A DNA stretch of 6,811 nucleotides from an uncultured Moraxella sp. (GTDB lineage: Bacteria > Pseudomonadota > Gammaproteobacteria > Pseudomonadales > Moraxellaceae). Of this stretch, positions 1 through 6,499 are shown piece by piece (the stretch's first letter is position 1; every line of letters begins with the position of its first letter). The DNA lies in NCBI GenBank assembly GCA_937889485.1, contig CALAPG010000372.1, positions 1 through 6,811 on the forward strand, in the 5' to 3' direction. The translations under genes were made by a program, and so were the position numbers. The notes under the pieces are model-generated. The model searched no databases, had not been told where the DNA came from, and saw nothing but the letters and a program-made list of their open reading frames with translations.

Positions 1-929
1 AAGTCAACAACACCATCGGTCAAGCCTTGCTTGCCAAAATGGTCGGCAAAAAACGTATCATCGCCGAAACAGGCGCAGGGCAACATGGCGTAGCAACCGC
101 CACCATTGCGGCACGTCTAGGCTTGGAGTGTGTGGTGTATATGGGGGCAGACGATGTCGAGCGGCAAGCCATGAACGTGTACCGTATGCGGCTACTGGGC
201 GCGACCGTTGTGCCTGTGACCTCAGGCACGCGTACTCTCAAAGACGCCATGAATGAAGCCATGCGTGATTGGGTGACCCATGTTGATACCACTTATTATG
301 TCATCGGCACAGTGGCAGGGCCGCACCCTTATCCCATGCTAGTGCGAGATTTTCAAGCCATCATTGGTAAAGAAGCCAAATTGCAGCACCAACAAAAAAC
401 AGGCAAACTCCCTGATGCACTGGTCGCTTGTGTGGGCGGTGGCAGTAATGCTATTGGTTTATTTTATGAATTTTTAAATGATAAAGATGTAAAAATGTAT
501 GGCGTGGAAGCGGGCGGTGATGGGGTTGAGACAGGCAATCACGCTGCACCACTCACCGTGGGGCGCGTTGGCGTATTACATGGTAACCGTACATATTTAA
601 TGGCAGATGATGATGGGCAGATTTTGGGCACGCATTCGATTTCGGCAGGGCTTGATTATCCAGGGGTCGGGCCTGAGCATAGTTTTTTAAAGGACATCGC
701 GCGTGTGCAGTATGTGCCAATTACTGATGACGAGGCGATGCAAGGTTTTCGTGAATGTACCCAAAAAGAAGGCATTATCCCTGCGTTAGAAAGTTCGCAC
801 GCCATTGCCTATGCGTTAAAAATCGCCAAAACGATGTCAAAAGACCAGTCGATTATTGTCAATCTATCAGGACGTGGCGATAAGGACTTGCACACGGTCA
901 TGAAGCGCGATGGGATTGAAGTTGATTGA
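1..929 (+). CDS. trpB: Tryptophan synthase beta chain (5' end missing)
   Basis: This is the PLP-dependent beta subunit of tryptophan synthase. It condenses L-serine with the indole passed through a tunnel from TrpA, giving tryptophan in the cytoplasm. The reading frame is open from base 3 ([12 protein letters not shown]). In the Salmonella enzyme this follows directly after the PLP Schiff-base Lys87, so bases 1-2 (aa) are probably the end of that lysine codon and about 87 residues are missing. Visible family landmarks are AETGAGQHG, with the catalytic Glu (Glu109 equivalent) at 66-68; the PLP-phosphate loop GGGSNA at 435-452; LESSH, with the Glu350 equivalent at 789-791; and LSGRGDKD, with the Ser377 equivalent at 867-869. 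The stop is TGA at 927-929. The fragment looks intact and functional. A TTG at 27 is an internal codon, not a start. Unusually, trpA does not follow directly: a foreign-looking HNH gene lies between. Confidence 0.97.
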   Translation, partial: VNNTIGQALLAKMVGKKRIIAETGAGQHGVATATIAARLGLECVVYMGADDVERQAMNVYRMRLLGATVVPVTSGTRTLKDAMNEAMRDWVTHVDTTYYVIGTVAGPHPYPMLVRDFQAIIGKEAKLQHQQKTGKLPDALVACVGGGSNAIGLFYEFLNDKDVKMYGVEAGGDGVETGNHAAPLTVGRVGVLHGNRTYLMADDDGQILGTHSISAGLDYPGVGPEHSFLKDIARVQYVPITDDEAMQGFRECTQKEGIIPALESSHAIAYALKIAKTMSKDQSIIVNLSGRGDKDLHTVMKRDGIEVD

Positions 930-950
930 GATAAAACAGTCTTTTAATAT
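922..950 (+). promoter_or_regulatory. Candidate sigma-70 promoter before the HNH gene
   Basis: TTGATT (922-927) and TAATAT (945-950) are separated by 17 bases and each matches four of six consensus positions; TTTAAT (943-948) is an alternative -10. The -35 box overlaps the trpB stop codon. If real, it would transcribe the HNH gene and, through it, trpA. The surrounding DNA is AT-rich, so chance matches are likely. Confidence 0.28.
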
Positions 951-981
951 AGCCAATAATTTCTAAATATATAGGCTGTTT
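934..981 (+). repeat. Inverted repeat in the trpB-HNH gap
   Basis: The arms AAACAGTCT (934-942) and AGGCTGTTT (973-981) pair over nine positions with one G-U wobble, enclosing a 30-base AT-rich loop. The repeat fills most of the 59-base spacer between trpB and the HNH gene. It is not followed by a T-run, so it is a poor rho-independent terminator. It could be an RNA hairpin, a protein-binding site, or a trace of the insertion that brought in the HNH gene; nothing in the sequence decides between these. Confidence 0.4.
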
Positions 982-988
982 AATATTT

Positions 989-1486
989 ATGGCAAAAGAT
1001 ACTATTCCTATTGCGAAAAACCAAATGCGACGTAGCTTGATTAAAATAATTTATGGATATCCAAGCCCTAAAGACATAGAAAAAGTTACAAAGTATTTTG
1101 ATACTCGCTGTGCCTATTGTGATTGTAAAATTGATATTAATAACCGAAAAAGGCATTTAGACCATCTGATTGCAGTAAGTGATAGTGGTACAAATGAGAT
1201 TCATAATTTTGTTGTAGCTTGTAATATTTGTAATGGTGACGAGAAACGAGAACAGTCTTGGTTTGATTTTCTTAAAATTAAATGTAAAGACCAACCGAAA
1301 GAAGTTTTTCAACAGCGGTTACAAAAAATTGAGCAATGGCAAAATCAAGGTGAAATAAAGCAAATCGATGAAACTGTAAAGCAAGAAATCGAGCAAATTA
1401 TCAATGAAGCTAAAGACCAATTCGATATTGCTGTCTTAAAAATGCGAGCATTAAAGAAACAAATTAGCGAAAAAGAAAACTTATAG
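989..1486 (+). CDS. HNH endonuclease-like protein inserted between trpB and trpA
   Basis: This 165-residue protein has an HNH nuclease core. It contains a zinc-type pair CAYC (C41, C44) and CNIC (C78, C81), the HLDH motif (residues 56-59, with D58/H59 as the expected metal-binding and general-base positions), a central Asn (N73), and N82 after the last CxxC with K86 nearby. The order matches the Cys-rich HNH class (DH...N...CxxCN). Residues about 100-165 are rich in K, E and Q and probably form a helix or coiled coil, with no second recognisable domain. ATG at 989 is the only sensible start: the frame is closed by TAG at 950-952 and has no other start codon. The Shine-Dalgarno signal is weak (TAGG, 13 bases upstream). 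A hand count of bases 1021-1140 gives about 31% G+C, against about 55% for 1621-1680 in trpA, which suggests horizontal acquisition. The target and role are unknown: a free-standing homing-type nuclease, a defence nuclease and a domesticated protein are all possible. Confidence 0.88.
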   Translation: MAKDTIPIAKNQMRRSLIKIIYGYPSPKDIEKVTKYFDTRCAYCDCKIDINNRKRHLDHLIAVSDSGTNEIHNFVVACNICNGDEKREQSWFDFLKIKCKDQPKEVFQQRLQKIEQWQNQGEIKQIDETVKQEIEQIINEAKDQFDIAVLKMRALKKQISEKENL

Positions 1487-1496
1487 TGAGAATTTT

Positions 1497-2315
1497 ATGA
1501 CAACCCGAATTGAAACCACTTTTGCCACTCTAAAACAGCAACACAAAAAAGCCCTAATTCCCTATATCATGGCAGGCGACCCAAACCCAGCCGTCACCGT
1601 TGAACTCATGCACGACCTAGTCAAACACGGTGCCGACATCATCGAAGTTGGCTTGCCCTTCTCAGACCCGATGGCAGATGGCGAAACTATTGCCTTAGCT
1701 GGCGAGCGAGCGTTAGCAGCAGGCACCAGCACCCGCGCGGCTTTGAATATGGTCAAACAATTTCGCCAAACCAACACCACCACGCCTGTGCTAGTGATGG
1801 GTTATCTTAATCCCATTGAAATCATTGGTTATAATAACTTTATTAGCCTGTGTCATGATGCAGGGATTGATGGAATTTTGATGGTGGATTTGCCACCGCA
1901 AGAAGCAGGCGATTTTACCCAAAAACTGGCAGATTCTGCCATGAATGAAATTTTCTTGCTTGCCCCAACCACCTTGCCAGCGCGCCGACAGCAAGTGTTA
2001 AAGCAGGGTAGTGGCTTTATTTATTATGTCTCGGTCAAAGGGGTAACAGGTTCAAAATCACTCGATACCGTGGACGTTGGTGAGCATGTCAACGCCATCA
2101 AAGCCGAAACTGCCTTACCTGTGTGTGTGGGTTTTGGGATTCGAGATGGCGCATCCGCCCGTGCCGTAGGGCAATATGCCGATGGCGTAATTGTGGGAAG
2201 TGAATTAGTCAAGCACTTTGCCGATGTCGGTGATGACGCGCAAAAAATTGCCATGGCAAAGGCAAATATTTTGGCAAAAATGGCTGAGTTAAGACAGGCG
2301 ATTGATAGTCTGTAA
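1497..2315 (+). CDS. trpA: Tryptophan synthase alpha chain
   Basis: This is the alpha subunit of tryptophan synthase, a TIM barrel that splits indole-3-glycerol phosphate into indole and glyceraldehyde 3-phosphate and passes indole to TrpB. At 272 residues it is full length (E. coli has 268). The signature EVGLPFSDPMADG carries the catalytic Glu50 and Asp61, equivalent to Salmonella Glu49 and Asp60. MGYLNP, FLLAPTT, YYVSVKGVTG and the phosphate-binding GFGIRDG and IVGSELVK segments are all present. ATG at 1497 lies 10 bases after the HNH stop, with a weak GTGAG ribosome site at 1486-1490 that overlaps that stop. Translation of trpA may therefore depend partly on the HNH gene being translated, which is an inference. 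The gene otherwise looks normal, with base composition like trpB and unlike the HNH gene. Confidence 0.98.
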   Translation: MTTRIETTFATLKQQHKKALIPYIMAGDPNPAVTVELMHDLVKHGADIIEVGLPFSDPMADGETIALAGERALAAGTSTRAALNMVKQFRQTNTTTPVLVMGYLNPIEIIGYNNFISLCHDAGIDGILMVDLPPQEAGDFTQKLADSAMNEIFLLAPTTLPARRQQVLKQGSGFIYYVSVKGVTGSKSLDTVDVGEHVNAIKAETALPVCVGFGIRDGASARAVGQYADGVIVGSELVKHFADVGDDAQKIAMAKANILAKMAELRQAIDSL

Positions 2316-2326
2316 TGGGGACTAGT

Positions 2327-2349
2327 AGGGGCGAATTGTATTCGCCCTT
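2327..2349 (+). terminator. Stable hairpin just after trpA; probable terminator or REP-like palindrome
   Basis: The arms AGGGGCGAA (2327-2335) and TTCGCCCTT (2341-2349) form a nine-pair stem with one G-U wobble and a 5-base loop (TTGTA), beginning 11 bases after the trpA stop. It is followed by TATTAAAATTTT, an AT-rich but imperfect U-tract, so intrinsic termination is plausible. The GGGCGAA...TTCGCCC core also resembles short palindromes scattered between genes in many bacterial genomes, so it may be a copy of a repetitive element doing terminator duty. Confidence 0.55.
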
Positions 2350-2523
2350 ATTAAAATTTTGGTTAAAAAATAATGCAGACACTTTTACCTTGCCATCCCG
2401 AAGCCTTACCAAAGTGGGCAAATTATCGGTGATTATGATGGGTCTGATGTCGAGATAGTGAGTTAACTGCATAGAACACCGCTCAAAAAATAGCATTTTC
2501 CCCCAAAATCAGTTAGCATAAGC

Positions 2524-2544
2524 ACTATAAACTGAGTTTATGGT
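2524..2544. promoter_or_regulatory. 21-base dyad upstream of accD (candidate operator)
   Basis: ATAAACT (2527-2533), a central G (2534) and AGTTTAT (2535-2541) form a perfect 7-base dyad. It extends to 10-base arms with one mismatch (2524-2544). The dyad ends 46 bases before the accD start and contains a -10-like TATAAA (2526-2531), for which no good -35 is visible. The position suits a repressor or activator site controlling accD, but the motif matches no operator I can name. A small RNA hairpin is unlikely given the one-base centre. Confidence 0.35.
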
Positions 2545-2590
2545 TGTTCACTCAAAAAATTTTATTTAAAAAAATGCAAAGGGAATCGTT

Positions 2591-3490
2591 ATGAGCACTG
2601 ATGTCAAACCGCAGCCAGTAGGACAAACACTTGAACAAACATGGCTAAAACGCCCATTACCCACTATCAAACCCCGAGCCAACACCATACTCACAGCGGT
2701 TGAAACTGAGCCGTCAACCCAGTGCCCCAACTGCAATGCCATCATCACCAACACTGCACTGATTTTTAATAACTACGTCTGCCCCTCCTGTGATGAACAC
2801 TTAGCCATGAATGCGCGCACTCGCCTACAGTGGTTTTTTGATCAAGTGGATGAAGAATTAGGACAAGCTTATCAAGCAGGCAATCCGCTTGATTTTGTGG
2901 ACAGCAAACCCTATCCTGTGCGTATGGCAGATGCCCAAGAAAAAACGGGCGAAACTGAAGCGCTCATCGTGATGAGAGGAACATTGCAACGACTACCCGT
3001 TATTGCTTGTGCGTTTGATTTTGCATTTATGGGTGGGTCGATGGGCTCAGTAGTAGGGGATCGTTTTGTATTAGCAGCAGAAACAGCTTTAAAATTAAAG
3101 ATACCTTTGGTATGCTTTGCGGCATCGGGTGGTGCCCGTATGCAAGAAGGTCTACTATCGCTCATGCAAATGGCGCGCACCGCCGCCGCCATCGAAAAAC
3201 TTAAACAAGCCAGCGTCCCTTACATCGTGGTACTAACCAACCCCGTATACGGGGGCGTGACAGCAAGCCTTGCCATGCTAGGGGATATCCATCTAGCAGA
3301 GCCCAAAGCCATGATTGGGTTTGCAGGCAAGCGCGTGATTGAACAAACCGTGCGTGAGGTACTAGGCGAGCCGTTTCAGCGTGCCGAGTTTTTGGTAGAA
3401 CATGGCGTGGTTGATCAAGTAGTGCACCGTTTACAAATGAAAGACACTATTCATCGATTGCTCAAAAAAATGACATTTTACCGCTCATAA
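2591..3490 (+). CDS. accD: Acetyl-CoA carboxylase carboxyltransferase, beta subunit
   Basis: With AccA, AccD forms the carboxyltransferase half of acetyl-CoA carboxylase. It moves the carboxyl group from biotin on AccB to acetyl-CoA, making malonyl-CoA for fatty acid synthesis. The 299-residue protein (E. coli 304) has a four-cysteine zinc ribbon at C45, C48, C64 and C67, with the same spacing as E. coli C27/C30/C46/C49. The crotonase-fold core carries MGGSMGSVVGDRF (147-159), SGGARMQEG (179-187), GGVTAS (221-226) and GFAGKRVIEQT. The stretch before the zinc ribbon is about 18 residues longer than in E. coli. The start is well supported: a strong Shine-Dalgarno AAAGGGA (2578-2584) lies 6 bases before ATG 2591. 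TNPVYGG (216-222) replaces the TDPTxGG I recall from E. coli, probably a lineage variant. folC follows after 27 bases, so the two are probably co-transcribed. Confidence 0.98.
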   Translation: MSTDVKPQPVGQTLEQTWLKRPLPTIKPRANTILTAVETEPSTQCPNCNAIITNTALIFNNYVCPSCDEHLAMNARTRLQWFFDQVDEELGQAYQAGNPLDFVDSKPYPVRMADAQEKTGETEALIVMRGTLQRLPVIACAFDFAFMGGSMGSVVGDRFVLAAETALKLKIPLVCFAASGGARMQEGLLSLMQMARTAAAIEKLKQASVPYIVVLTNPVYGGVTASLAMLGDIHLAEPKAMIGFAGKRVIEQTVREVLGEPFQRAEFLVEHGVVDQVVHRLQMKDTIHRLLKKMTFYRS

Positions 3491-3517
3491 ACTACTTTTT
3501 TATCAATGGTCTAACAC

Positions 3518-4858
3518 ATGCAAGATTTAGGGCGCTCCGCCAATTCAACTCCCACGGTCAACAGTACATTAACTGAGTGGCTAGACTATATGCAGCAAAT
3601 TCATGTTTCTGCCATTGACATGGGACTAGAGAGGGTCATGCCTGTCTTTGCCAAGCTTTTGCTGCAAAAAAATCAGGCATTTGTTTTTACTGTCGCAGGT
3701 ACCAACGGCAAAGGCTCCACCACAGCGACCATTGCACGAATTTGTGAGCAGGCAGGTTACAAAACCGCGTTGTACCAATCCCCTCATTTATTGGTATTTA
3801 ATGAGCGTATCAAAATTAATGGACAAATGGTCAGCGATGAAACGCTGATTCAAGCGTTTGTACAGGTAGAAAACGCGCGCCTCGCGTGTGGGTTGACCTT
3901 GTCTTTTTTTGAAATGACTACATTGGCAGCATTTTTGATTTTTCAGCAAGCCAACTGTGAGGTTTGGGTATTAGAAATTGGGCTTGGCGGACGGCTTGAT
4001 GTCGTCAATGTCATTGACCCAGATTTGGCAGTAATTACCAATATTGGTATTGACCATGTAGAATGGCTTGGGGATACCCGTGAAAAAATCGCCATAGAAA
4101 AGGCGGGTATTTTACGTCAAGGCATTACCTTGGTGTATGCCGAAAAGGATATGCCAAGCACCCTGCCGCCGCTTATTGCATCAGCGCAGGTCAACTTACA
4201 ACAATATGGCAGCGATTATAGTTATCAACCCAATAGCGACCAATCACGTTGGCAATACACGAATGGCAGCGTTACTATGTCTTTGCCAACCCCTTCACTG
4301 TCGCTGCACAACACTGCCACCGCCATTACCGCGGTGATTGCCAGCCCATTGAGTATCACCCAATCGCACATCGAAGCGGCACTGCCAACGGTTTCACTGG
4401 CTGGTCGCTTTGATCAGCGCACCTTCTTTAACCGTCAGTGGTTATTTGATGTAGCACACAATGAACACGGTATGACGTTTTTACTCAGCCAATTAACCCC
4501 TTGGGTGCAACAATACCAACAGCAGCATCCACATGCCCATTTACACCTCATTATCTCCATGCTAGCCGACAAAGATATTTCCCCCGTATTGGCAAAGTTA
4601 CAGCAATTTTCTCAAACCATAATGCCAATCTTAAGTGTTCATAGTGGCGTCATAAATCACCCAAGAGCCAGTAGCAAAGCCCGCTTGACTGAGGCCCTAC
4701 CAAAATATTTTACCAACATACATATTTTTGATGACCTAGAAGCGGCAACCCAATCTGCCATTCGGCATAGTCAGACGCAAGACATTATATTGGTGTGTGG
4801 TTCTTTTTATACCATTAGTCACGTCTTAACCAGTAATATGATAGCCACAACCTGTTAA
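3518..4858 (+). CDS. folC: Bifunctional dihydrofolate synthase / folylpolyglutamate synthase
   Basis: FolC is a cytoplasmic ATP-dependent ligase of the Mur ligase superfamily. It joins glutamate to dihydropteroate and then adds further glutamates to tetrahydrofolates. The 446-residue protein (E. coli about 422) shows the P-loop GTNGKGST (61-68), SPHL (88-91), EIGLGGRLD (153-161), TNIGIDHVEWLG (ending at 185) and IAIEKAGI, whose Lys195 corresponds to the carbamylated lysine of the family. GRFDQR marks the start of the C-terminal domain, and DVAHN (311-315) lies within it. ATG 3518 has only a weak ribosome site and lies 27 bases after accD; the nearby ATG at 3506 is closed at once by TAA. Residues 1-17 are Ser/Thr/Asn-rich and poorly conserved in character, so the true start could be slightly further in. 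The accD-folC pairing is common in gammaproteobacteria. Confidence 0.97.
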   Translation: MQDLGRSANSTPTVNSTLTEWLDYMQQIHVSAIDMGLERVMPVFAKLLLQKNQAFVFTVAGTNGKGSTTATIARICEQAGYKTALYQSPHLLVFNERIKINGQMVSDETLIQAFVQVENARLACGLTLSFFEMTTLAAFLIFQQANCEVWVLEIGLGGRLDVVNVIDPDLAVITNIGIDHVEWLGDTREKIAIEKAGILRQGITLVYAEKDMPSTLPPLIASAQVNLQQYGSDYSYQPNSDQSRWQYTNGSVTMSLPTPSLSLHNTATAITAVIASPLSITQSHIEAALPTVSLAGRFDQRTFFNRQWLFDVAHNEHGMTFLLSQLTPWVQQYQQQHPHAHLHLIISMLADKDISPVLAKLQQFSQTIMPILSVHSGVINHPRASSKARLTEALPKYFTNIHIFDDLEAATQSAIRHSQTQDIILVCGSFYTISHVLTSNMIATTC

Positions 4859-4879
4859 AAACCATCGAAATATTTATTA

Positions 4880-4908
4880 TTGGCAAAATTTCAGTTAATA
4901 TCTAGAAA
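4880..4908 (+). promoter_or_regulatory. Candidate promoter for the SPOR/LysM gene
   Basis: TTGGCA (4880-4885, five of six consensus positions) and TAGAAA (4903-4908, four of six) are 17 bases apart in the 178-base gap between folC and the envelope-protein gene. No convincing terminator hairpin follows folC, so read-through from folC is also possible. The leader would be about 120 bases long. Confidence 0.35.
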
Positions 4909-5000
4909 TTAGCACCAACCAGTGATTTTTTAGGTGAAGTATTGCCACTGCTGAAATAACTGCATGGCTTATTGGCTTATATAGCCCTCATAAAAAAATC

Positions 5001-5018
5001 GCGACTATATCACGACTA
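5001..5018 (+). repeat. Tandem CGACTA motif before the SPOR/LysM gene
   Basis: CGACTA occurs at 5002-5007 and again at 5013-5018, within gCGACTA and aCGACTA contexts, exactly 11 bases apart (one helical turn). It lies 18 bases before the start codon and downstream of the candidate promoter. A regulator-binding direct repeat is possible, but two 6-base copies may be chance. Confidence 0.2.
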
Positions 5019-5036
5019 AACTCTAGGATTATTGAG

Positions 5037-6296
5037 ATGAAAATTTCAAAGCAAGCTTTACTTGGCACGTCAGTACTTTTAGGGGGTAGTGTCTTACTAT
5101 ACGCGACCGTTCAGCAAGTCTTACAAGAGCCGACCACGGTCAAAAACCCTAACAACAAAGCGCCTAGTACGGCAACATTACCCGTAGCTAGCAGCCCCCC
5201 AGCAATTACCAACGCCCCCTTAACCGCGGATTTACAAACTGAAAAAAACCTTTTGGCGCAAAAACAAAAAGAGCGTGAACAGCGCGTGCAAGCACAAGAA
5301 CAACAAGCGCAGCAATACCTTACCGAACAACAACGCATTGAAGCTGAAGCCTTGGCACGTAGCCGCGCAGAAAATCAGCTATATGCCACCAAAAACACAG
5401 CTGCCGCAAGTGCTGCTGCCACCGTCATCACCCAGCCCGTGGTCAAACCAAGACCCCTCGAACCTGCATTAGCTACCGCCCCTACTATTAGCCCTCAAGC
5501 TACTGCCGCGCCCGTTGCCCCTACAACCAAAACGCCGCCCCCAAAAGCAATAACAAACCCACCACCCGCTGCACCCACAGCCCACCAAGTAAAAGCAGGC
5601 GAGGGATTAATCAGCTTATCTCGCCGCTACAACATACCCGTAGAAGTACTGGCAACGGCAAACAACTTGGATAAAAACAGCAGCTTACACGTTGGTCAAA
5701 GCCTCACCTTACCATCACAAAACCAAATTAACCAACTTGCCCAGCAAGCCAAACAACGTGAGCAGCAGCGTCAAATTGAATTACGCCAAAAACAACAAGA
5801 AAACGACCGCAAAAAGCAAACAGCCCTGCAACAGCAGCAGCAAGAAACTTTGCGTAAACAACAAGCTGCTAAGCTAGAAGCAGAGCAGCGCCAACAAGCC
5901 TTGGCACGCAAACAACAAGAAGCAGCACAAAAAGAACAAAAACGCCAACAAGACATTGCCCTTAAAAAACAAGAAGCCATCCAAAAAGCCCAGCAACAAC
6001 AGCAATATCAAGCCGCGCAAGACAAACTTAAACAAGCACGGCAAATTGTCAAAGAAACCGATGCCAAAGGCAGTTTTGGCGTACAAGTAGCGCTTGCCAC
6101 AGACCAAAAAAAAGCACAAGAAATTACCCAAAAATTGCAAGCCGCAGGCTACAAGGTTAAAACCACCCAAACCAGTCGCGGCGTACGCATTGTAGTAGGA
6201 CCGGAAAAAGGCAAAGTCGCAGCACTTGCCCTCAAAGACAAAATTAACAATGATAGCCGTGTTGATGTCAAAAATGGCTGGGTTTTATACTGGTAA
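5037..6296 (+). CDS. Membrane-anchored LysM and SPOR domain cell-envelope protein
   Basis: This is a 419-residue protein of the inner membrane and periplasm. It has a short basic N-terminus (K2, K5) and one hydrophobic segment at about 7-25, so a type II anchor with the rest outside is expected. Then come a Pro/Ala/Thr linker, a charged Q/E/K helix (about 69-118), a second Pro/Ala-rich linker (about 128-182), a LysM domain (183-226, HQVKAGEGL...NIPVEVLATANNL...VGQSLTLP), a long Gln/Lys coiled coil (about 232-336) and a C-terminal SPOR domain (346-419, beginning SFGVQVALA). SPOR domains bind glycans lacking stem peptides at the division septum (as in FtsN and DedD), and LysM binds N-acetylglucosamine polymers. 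A role in septal or cell-wall assembly is therefore inferred. TAGGA (5024-5028) supports ATG 5037. A SPOR gene after folC is usual in this group; the added LysM and long coil are noteworthy. The CAA/CAG/AAA-rich coil DNA could vary in length between strains. Confidence 0.92.
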   Translation: MKISKQALLGTSVLLGGSVLLYATVQQVLQEPTTVKNPNNKAPSTATLPVASSPPAITNAPLTADLQTEKNLLAQKQKEREQRVQAQEQQAQQYLTEQQRIEAEALARSRAENQLYATKNTAAASAAATVITQPVVKPRPLEPALATAPTISPQATAAPVAPTTKTPPPKAITNPPPAAPTAHQVKAGEGLISLSRRYNIPVEVLATANNLDKNSSLHVGQSLTLPSQNQINQLAQQAKQREQQRQIELRQKQQENDRKKQTALQQQQQETLRKQQAAKLEAEQRQQALARKQQEAAQKEQKRQQDIALKKQEAIQKAQQQQQYQAAQDKLKQARQIVKETDAKGSFGVQVALATDQKKAQEITQKLQAAGYKVKTTQTSRGVRIVVGPEKGKVAALALKDKINNDSRVDVKNGWVLYW

Positions 6297-6358
6297 CTTA
6301 CCAAACACTCCCAAAACTCAGCCCCTTTAGCCCACCCAATAACAACCCATATCCCCCA

Positions 6359-6385
6359 ATCAAGCGACATAAAATGTCGCTTGAT
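6359..6385. repeat. Perfect 11-base-pair palindrome after the SPOR/LysM gene
   Basis: ATCAAGCGACA (6359-6369) and TGTCGCTTGAT (6375-6385) are perfect inverse complements around a 5-base loop (TAAAA), starting about 60 bases after the stop codon. As RNA it would be a strong hairpin. No T-run follows on either strand, so it is not a standard intrinsic terminator. It could stabilise the 3' end of the mRNA, assist termination, or be a dispersed intergenic repeat. Confidence 0.6.
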
Positions 6386-6432
6386 CATGCTATGCCCTTG
6401 TCACCAACCAAAAAATCATCAATAATAGCAGC

Positions 6433-6456
6433 ATGCTTAGGAGTCTATCTAAGCAT
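6433..6456. repeat. Inverted repeat ahead of the DUF2726 gene
   Basis: ATGCTTAG (6433-6440) and CTAAGCAT (6449-6456) are perfect 8-base inverse complements around an 8-base loop. It is the second dyad in the 203-base gap and ends 43 bases before the proposed GTG start of the next gene. It could be an operator or an RNA hairpin in the leader. The ATG within the left arm opens only a 10-codon frame, so it is not a gene start. Confidence 0.4.
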
Positions 6457-6499
6457 AAATCTTAACCCTACTTTCTTGTAACAAGCGTGCGTAACTATT

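Noticed and set aside
930..988. Tryptophan attenuator or leader peptide before trpA
   Set aside because: No short frame with tandem TGG codons is present and the hairpin lacks a T-run.
930..1496. Group I/II intron or intein carrying the HNH gene
   Set aside because: trpB ends with a normal stop and trpA begins with a normal start; the spacers of 59 and 10 bases are too short for an intron core, and there is no split coding sequence.
4965..4979. Direct repeat TGGCTTA / TGGCTTA with 8-base period
   Set aside because: Too short, with only two copies, to support a function.
5111..5338. Open minus-strand frames opposite the SPOR/LysM gene (also 5771-5980 and 5874-6170)
   Set aside because: They are Cys-, Phe- and Leu-rich products of reading CAA/CAG/AAA-rich coil DNA backwards; they have no domain and overlap a convincing gene.
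6359..6385. Rho-independent terminator
   Set aside because: The stem is excellent, but the following bases (CATGCTATG) contain no T-run, and the opposite strand has none either.
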